Source of the DNA: Phaeobacter gallaeciensis DSM 26640
Lineage (GTDB): Bacteria; Pseudomonadota; Alphaproteobacteria; Rhodobacterales; Rhodobacteraceae
Reading direction: 5' to 3'
Assembly (NCBI RefSeq): GCF_000511385.1
Contig: NC_023137.1
Location: forward strand, 2,239,001 to 2,303,000
Length of the DNA stretch: 64,000 bases
Shown: one piece after another, positions 60,256 through 64,000 of the stretch
How positions within the stretch are numbered: position 1 is the stretch's first letter
How the letters are laid out: each line of letters starts with the position of its first letter
Notes under the pieces: generated by a model
Told to the model about the DNA's origin: nothing
The model's input: the letters and a program-made list of their open reading frames with translations, nothing else
The model's database searches: none
Translations under genes and position numbers: made by a program

Positions 60256-60600
60256 ATGCAAGACCGCGTATTCAAGACCATCTACCTCGGCGACGATATC
60301 GAGTGCATGGCGCAGGTGTTTTTCACCACCGATTACGACGCGCCTGACGCCTCTGTTGGCTGCGCTGGCGGTCATGGTGTTTACGCCTCAATCGCTGATG
60401 CAGTTGTTGAGGACGTCCTGCACTCCCGCGATGAGCTGGCCGAGATCTTCGGCAAGGCGGACGTGACCCGCGCAGAGCAGATCATTGAGGCGCAGCTCAC
60501 CGAAGCACTGAACGACGGCGAGAGCATCATTGACGATGACGGCGCTGAGTTCGACCCGGCGGATTACGCCGCCCCTATCCATCAAATCGCAGCGGAGTGA
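60256..60600 (+). CDS. First early-right gene, unknown
   Basis: 114 residues, acidic. GGGAG 8 bases before the ATG. CMAQVFFTTDYDAPDASVGCAGGHGVYASIADAVVEDVL, then an acidic helix and DDDGAEFDPADYAAP. Not recognised. Position after the repressor-controlled promoter suggests an immediate-early product, perhaps a host-takeover or anti-defence protein (inference). Confidence 0.62.
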   Translation: MQDRVFKTIYLGDDIECMAQVFFTTDYDAPDASVGCAGGHGVYASIADAVVEDVLHSRDELAEIFGKADVTRAEQIIEAQLTEALNDGESIIDDDGAEFDPADYAAPIHQIAAE

Positions 60601-60605
60601 GCGCT

Positions 60606-60902
60606 ATGACCATTCACCCTATCCACGTCATTCCTAGCGATGACGGCATTTACAAGACGATAGGCGGCGACCTTGACGTGACCGCACCTCTTGGCACTGG
60701 CTTTAGCGACATCTCATCGCTTTCAGATGCTGTGCGGAACTGCTTTGAGGATGCGCACCCTGCGCTGCCTGACCTGATCATCAAGCTTTTTGAGACGGAG
60801 GCCGCAGCGATGGAGAAAAAGGCGAAGGGCGAGATCACTCAATTCCACAAGGCTCAAGGCCTCCGCTTTGCAGCCAAGACAATCGCGCAGTCAACGCCAT
60901 GA
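60606..60902 (+). CDS. Early-right gene, unknown
   Basis: 98 residues from ATG 60606, with GGAG 9 bases upstream; a GTG at 60597 is the alternative. FSDISSLSDAVRNCFEDAHPALPDLIIKLFETEAAAMEKKAKGE helical. Overlaps the next gene by four bases. Unknown function. Confidence 0.6.
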   Translation: MTIHPIHVIPSDDGIYKTIGGDLDVTAPLGTGFSDISSLSDAVRNCFEDAHPALPDLIIKLFETEAAAMEKKAKGEITQFHKAQGLRFAAKTIAQSTP

Positions 60903-61228
60903 ATAGCGCCTGCAACGTCCACCGGATCGGCAAGACCATCGAAAAGCTGCGCACTGACTACGCTGCAGCCTCCACCCCGGCGGGGCCTCTGCCCCCGGAC
61001 CACTCACGGGAGCCCCGCCGGGGGCTGGATACTGGCAATCCCGGCTGTGTCGCTGACGCCTGCGAAACGCTCAATAGCGAAGCTGACCAAGAGCGCTTTC
61101 GGGAGAGCCTGAGCGACGCCTTTATCTGGGGCGTCTGGTTCCTCGCGTTCCTCTGTGCAGCTGGCGCGTATCTCGCCGCTGGCCCCATTCTTCGCCTCAT
61201 CGCGTGGATGGCCGGCGCTGCAATCTGA
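60899..61228 (+). CDS. Early-right membrane protein
   Basis: 109 residues; ATGA overlap with the preceding gene. Soluble N-terminus and two C-terminal hydrophobic helices (FIWGVWFLAFLCAAGAYLAA, ILRLIAWMAGAA). Not recognised. Confidence 0.58.
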   Translation: MNSACNVHRIGKTIEKLRTDYAAASTPAGPLPPDHSREPRRGLDTGNPGCVADACETLNSEADQERFRESLSDAFIWGVWFLAFLCAAGAYLAAGPILRLIAWMAGAAI

Positions 61229-61238
61229 TCCTCCCTGA

Positions 61239-61309
61239 GCCGCGCACCAAGACGCGCGGCCAACTCTCCCCCGGCGCATCCTGTCCCATACTCGCGCCGG
61301 GGGTCTTTT
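61239..61309 (+). terminator. Tandem hairpins, the second an intrinsic terminator, before erf
   Basis: GCCGCGC/GCGCGGC (61239-61245, 61254-61260), then CCCCCGGCGC/GCGCCGGGGG (61268-61277, 61294-61303) followed by TCTTTT. It is inside the early-right operon, 15 bases before erf, so erf expression needs readthrough or antitermination. Confidence 0.8.
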
Positions 61310-61324
61310 CCGAAAGGTGAGACA

Positions 61325-61993
61325 ATGACCAAACATGAAGCGATCCCCGCTCTAGATACCGCAGTAGGGCACAAGTCAATTGCCTCTGCCCTGTCTGCCG
61401 CTCAGATGGAAATGGGCAAGGCCCTCAAGCAAGCGAACAATCCGCATTTCCGCAGCAAATACGCCGACCTCGGCAACGTTATGGATGCCTGCCTTCCTGC
61501 CTTGAATAAGAACGGCATCGCGGTTGTGCAGCCGACCACTGACGACGACACCGGGCGTTATGTCAAAACCATACTGATCCACGGCGAGACCGGCGAAACA
61601 CTGGAATGCCGGGTGCCTCTGATCGTCAGCAAGAACGACATGCAGGGATACGGATCTGCCGTCACCTATGCGCGCCGCTATGGCCTGATGGCGATGGCTG
61701 GGATTGCCCCGGAGGACGACGACGGGAACGCTGCCGCGAAGGCAGCCCCGCAAGTGCAGACCGTCTCCGCTGGACAATACACCAAGCTACGGGATCTGGC
61801 GCAGGCTGCGGGCGTCACCGAGCAGGATATCTGCGCCAAGGTCGGTGCCCCCAGCCTTGAACAGTTCCCCGCCAACCGGTTCGACGCTGTTGCGAAGGGC
61901 TTGCAAAGCAAGATTGACGCGGCCAACCCAAGCCCCGCCGAGCAAATCACAGGCGACGAAATCCCGCATAAGGAGCCTCCACATGCCCCTTGA
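61325..61993 (+). CDS. erf: ERF-family single-strand annealing protein
   Basis: 222 residues. ALSAAQMEMGKALKQANNPHFRSKYADLGNVMDACLPALNKNGIAVVQ is the ERF superfamily signature; P22 Erf promotes strand annealing and circularisation of the infecting genome. The C-terminal third is a flexible tail with an SSB-interacting or nucleic acid-binding region. Overlaps the exonuclease gene by 11 bases. Confidence 0.93.
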   Translation: MTKHEAIPALDTAVGHKSIASALSAAQMEMGKALKQANNPHFRSKYADLGNVMDACLPALNKNGIAVVQPTTDDDTGRYVKTILIHGETGETLECRVPLIVSKNDMQGYGSAVTYARRYGLMAMAGIAPEDDDGNAAAKAAPQVQTVSAGQYTKLRDLAQAAGVTEQDICAKVGAPSLEQFPANRFDAVAKGLQSKIDAANPSPAEQITGDEIPHKEPPHAP

Positions 61994-62687
61994 TATGTCC
62001 ATCATACAAGAAGCCTACGCCGCGCAGCGGTTCGTCTATTTCGACATCGAAACCATCCCCTGCCAGGATGAAAGCTACCTGCATGACCTCGAACGTAAAG
62101 TGAAGCCTCCTGCCAACTTGAAAAAGCCGGAAAGCATTGAAAAGTGGTTGGCTGAGAATCGCAAGAGCGCCGCTATTGACGCGCTTGCGAAGACCAGCTT
62201 CGACGGCGGGCGCGGCCGTGTTTGCACCATCGCATGGGCGAAAAACGACAGCCCTATCAGTGTGCGTCACGCCAAAACCACCGCTGACGAGCGCGATATT
62301 CTCGCAGATTTCTTTGCGGACCTCGACCCGTACCACAGCGAAACACTGGTGGGCCACAATATCGCGGGGTTTGATATCGGCTTTCTCCGCAAGCGGGCGG
62401 TTTATCTTGGGGTGCGGATGCCTGCTCCGAACAGCTTCCCCCGTGATCCGAAGCCGTGGGACCGGTCAATCGTGGACACCATGACGGCATGGGCTGGAGG
62501 AACCGGCTGGATCAGCATGGACGAACTGTGCCAGATCCTCGGCATTCAGGGTAAAGACGGTTTTGACGGCTCTCAGGTTGCCGCAGCATGGGCGGCAGGC
62601 GAACACGACAAGATTGCGGAATACTGCCGCGATGACGTCCACCGCACTCGCGAGATCCACAAGCGCTTTTTGCAGGCCGGTTTCTAA
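61983..62687 (+). CDS. DEDD 3'-5' exonuclease (PolB-exo-like)
   Basis: 234 residues from ATG 61983, with AGGAG upstream. Exo I FVYFDIETIPC (D, E), Exo II GHNIAGFDIGFL (D), Exo III EYCRDDVHRTREIHKRF (Y, D). Partner of the annealase, probably resecting DNA ends, like the Red alpha role by a different fold. Overlap TAATG with the next gene. Confidence 0.9.
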   Translation: MPLDMSIIQEAYAAQRFVYFDIETIPCQDESYLHDLERKVKPPANLKKPESIEKWLAENRKSAAIDALAKTSFDGGRGRVCTIAWAKNDSPISVRHAKTTADERDILADFFADLDPYHSETLVGHNIAGFDIGFLRKRAVYLGVRMPAPNSFPRDPKPWDRSIVDTMTAWAGGTGWISMDELCQILGIQGKDGFDGSQVAAAWAAGEHDKIAEYCRDDVHRTREIHKRFLQAGF

Positions 62688-62875
62688 TGGCCACTCCAAA
62701 GCAAATCCGCAAAACCTATGAGCAGGTAGAAGACGAGGCCAGACGGCTGGTGTCATTTCTCTGCGAGGACACGGTCCAAACGTGTCTTGAGGAAACCGCC
62801 ACGCGCACTGGTGAGAGCCTGGAACAGGTCAAAGAGGTCATGGCCGCTGAGTGGTCGATGGCGGGGAGTGGGTAA
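62687..62875 (+). CDS. Small helical phage protein
   Basis: 62 residues. KTYEQVEDEARRLVSFLCEDTVQTCLEETATRTGESLEQVKEVM: two helices. One-base overlaps (TAATG) on both sides, so translated with its neighbours. Not recognised. Confidence 0.62.
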   Translation: MATPKQIRKTYEQVEDEARRLVSFLCEDTVQTCLEETATRTGESLEQVKEVMAAEWSMAGSG

Positions 62876-63165
62876 TGGGGCGATATGAGCTGCCTGTCAA
62901 CTATGATCGCCTGCACTGGATGGAGCGCCGCGAAGTCCGCGAGCAGTATGCTCAGGAGCAGGGGGGCAAGTGCCAGCATTGCGGCGCCGACTTGGCCGGA
63001 CAGCCGGCGAAGCGCATCCTGCGCAAGCGGATCAACTGGGGCCTGTTCCCCAAGAATTTCCGGAAATACCCGGTTCACCTTCATCACAGCCACGAAACCG
63101 GAATGACCATTGGTGCAGTGCATAATTACTGCAACGCAGTTCTTTGGCAGTACCACGGCGAATAG
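62875..63165 (+). CDS. HNH-type zinc-binding endonuclease-like protein
   Basis: 96 residues from ATG 62875. CQHCGAD zinc pair, then HLHHSHETGMTIGAVHNYCNAVLW, the H-x-x-H and N-x-x-x-N-like HNH core of the endonuclease VII/recombination endonuclease type. Might process recombination intermediates. One-base overlap with the previous gene. Confidence 0.68.
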   Translation: MGRYELPVNYDRLHWMERREVREQYAQEQGGKCQHCGADLAGQPAKRILRKRINWGLFPKNFRKYPVHLHHSHETGMTIGAVHNYCNAVLWQYHGE

Positions 63166-63178
63166 GGAGGCGGAACAA

Positions 63179-63634
63179 ATGGCAACGCGCGTCTTAAATT
63201 CAAAGGAGGGTATTGGGCCGCTCGCGGACTTTCTTGGCGCGCGAGACAAGTTCCCGCTCACCATTACGATCACGAAGGGGGCCGCTCGGCGGGGCAGGCA
63301 GAACCGTCTGGCTCAGCGTTGGTTCACGGACGTTTCACGCCAGAAAGAGGACGAAACCCATGAGGAGGTGCGCGCATACTGCAAGCTGCACTTTGGGGTT
63401 CCCATCCTGCGGGCGGAGAACGAGGCGTTCCGGCAAAGTTATGACCGCACCATGCGCCCGCTCGATTACGAAACCAAACTTGCTGCGATGAAGAACCTGG
63501 ACATTCCCGTAACCCGGCTGATGACCGTGAAGCAAATGACCGCCTTTATGGACGAAATGCAGCGGCACTGGTCCGGCTTGGGCTTTCGACTGACGGACCC
63601 GGAAGCGCTTAAGTACGAGGAAGAGTTTGCATGA
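63179..63634 (+). CDS. NinB-like recombination protein
   Basis: 151 residues from ATG 63179, with GGGAGG upstream. FPLTITITKGAARRGRQNRLAQRWFTDVSRQ and VTRLMTVKQMTAFMDEMQRHWSGLGFRLTDPEAL resemble NinB (Orf family), which replaces RecFOR functions in lambda recombination. Between HNH and DUF1364 genes, as in lambda nin regions. Confidence 0.6.
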   Translation: MATRVLNSKEGIGPLADFLGARDKFPLTITITKGAARRGRQNRLAQRWFTDVSRQKEDETHEEVRAYCKLHFGVPILRAENEAFRQSYDRTMRPLDYETKLAAMKNLDIPVTRLMTVKQMTAFMDEMQRHWSGLGFRLTDPEALKYEEEFA

Positions 63635-64000
63635 CCGACCTCATGGGACGCGGCCCACTCGGCCTGAAAGGCGCCAAGCCTCCGAAGCCACCCCGCAAGC
63701 CGATGAAGGCAAGCGGCCCGAAGACGACCAAGCTGCGCACCGCCGCTAAAGGTCAACCCTGCACACTGCGCCTGCCCTGCTGCAACAGCAACCCTGAGAC
63801 CACCAGCCTTTCCCACATACGCGCATTTGGCTGGGCCGGGACCGCAGAGAAGCCGATGGATTTCCTCGCGGTCTTCGCCTGCTCTGACTGCCACGACGCG
63901 CTGGATCGGCGCAGAAACGGCGAACTCTGGGGCTGGGATGATGTGACCCGCGCCCTTGGGGAAACCCTTATCGCACAACACCGCATGGGCAACCTGATCG
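63631..64000 (+). CDS. DUF1364-like nuclease, 3' truncated by the window edge
   Basis: Starts at ATG 63631 in ATGA overlap with the previous stop; 123 codons visible, no stop. RTAAKGQPCTLRLPCCNSNPETTSLSHIRAFGWAG... CSDCHDALDRRRNGE is the zinc-ribbon HNH-like DUF1364 pattern of phage nin regions (Cys and CxxCH). Continues past base 64000. Confidence 0.75.
   Translation, partial: MTDLMGRGPLGLKGAKPPKPPRKPMKASGPKTTKLRTAAKGQPCTLRLPCCNSNPETTSLSHIRAFGWAGTAEKPMDFLAVFACSDCHDALDRRRNGELWGWDDVTRALGETLIAQHRMGNLI

Larger units (their letters stand above)
26732..64000. mobile_element. P22-like prophage, left part (right end beyond window)
   Basis: Continuous phage gene content from the integrase at 26921 to the window edge: integrase, spanins, amidase, tail fibres, ejection proteins, P22-type tail factors, coat, portal, terminase, replication genes, repressor, and ERF recombination genes. 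The left attachment site should lie between the glycosyltransferase start (26731) and the integrase (26921), but with no right end in view the att core cannot be identified. The 26732-26920 gap shows no tRNA. Confidence 0.93.

Overview
The window is GC-rich chromosome of an alphaproteobacterium, most likely a marine Rhodobacteraceae/Roseobacter-group bacterium. This rests on gene content and protein style (propionyl-CoA synthetase, malic enzyme-PTA fusion, cdd-deoA-deoB-upp cluster); no rRNA or marker gene is present to fix the genus. About 26.7 kb of host chromosome is followed by at least 37 kb of a P22-like prophage that runs off the right edge.

Host part (1-26731). A truncated acyl-CoA synthetase; a degenerate M48-type membrane protein; a SPOR-domain envelope protein; a pyrimidine nucleoside salvage operon (cdd-deoA-deoB-upp, minus strand); a bicupin; maeB; prpE, preceded by TTTGCAAA-type sites that suit a short-chain acyl-CoA regulator; an amidase; nadK divergent from glyA; a TetR regulator and a PspA/IM30 gene sharing a palindromic operator; an alpha/beta hydrolase; a soluble PAS chemoreceptor divergent from a CHASE-PAS hybrid histidine kinase; and a glycosyltransferase.

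Prophage part (about 26.8 kb to the end). The integrase is at the left end. An accessory block (28.1-31.3 kb) holds a DNA cytosine methyltransferase, small cassette-like genes separated by repeated boundary sequences, and a tRNA-Arg(UCU)-like gene. From 52.5 down to 31.3 kb on the minus strand lies the late operon: terminase, P22-type portal, scaffold, coat, gp4-like and gp10-like tail factors, ejection proteins with a virion lysozyme, tail fibre/spike, an immI-like block (KilA-N, Arc-like, divergent Mnt-like, two paralogous small membrane proteins), then amidase, holin candidates and overlapping spanins. Upstream, also on minus, is the early-left operon: Cro-like regulator, small genes, VRR-NUC-type nuclease, GIY-YIG/T5orf172 protein, initiator with a candidate internal origin, two DnaA-domain-IV-like proteins, SSB, HNH, and a NusG-like protein placed where a late antiterminator is expected. 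On the plus strand are an S24 repressor operon (lysogeny) and an early-right operon with ERF annealase, 3'-5' exonuclease, HNH, NinB-like and DUF1364-like recombination genes.

Control logic. Five copies of a TAGGA-N4-TCCTA-like site flank the repressor operon, and one fills the spacer of a good sigma70 promoter for early-right genes. An intrinsic terminator before erf and hairpins inside the late operon fit an antitermination programme that the NusG-like protein could run. The most unusual observations are an in-frame amber codon splitting the tail fibre/spike reading frame, a lost stop codon that fuses two small cassette genes, the repeated boundary elements, the tRNA, and the phage NusG paralogue.
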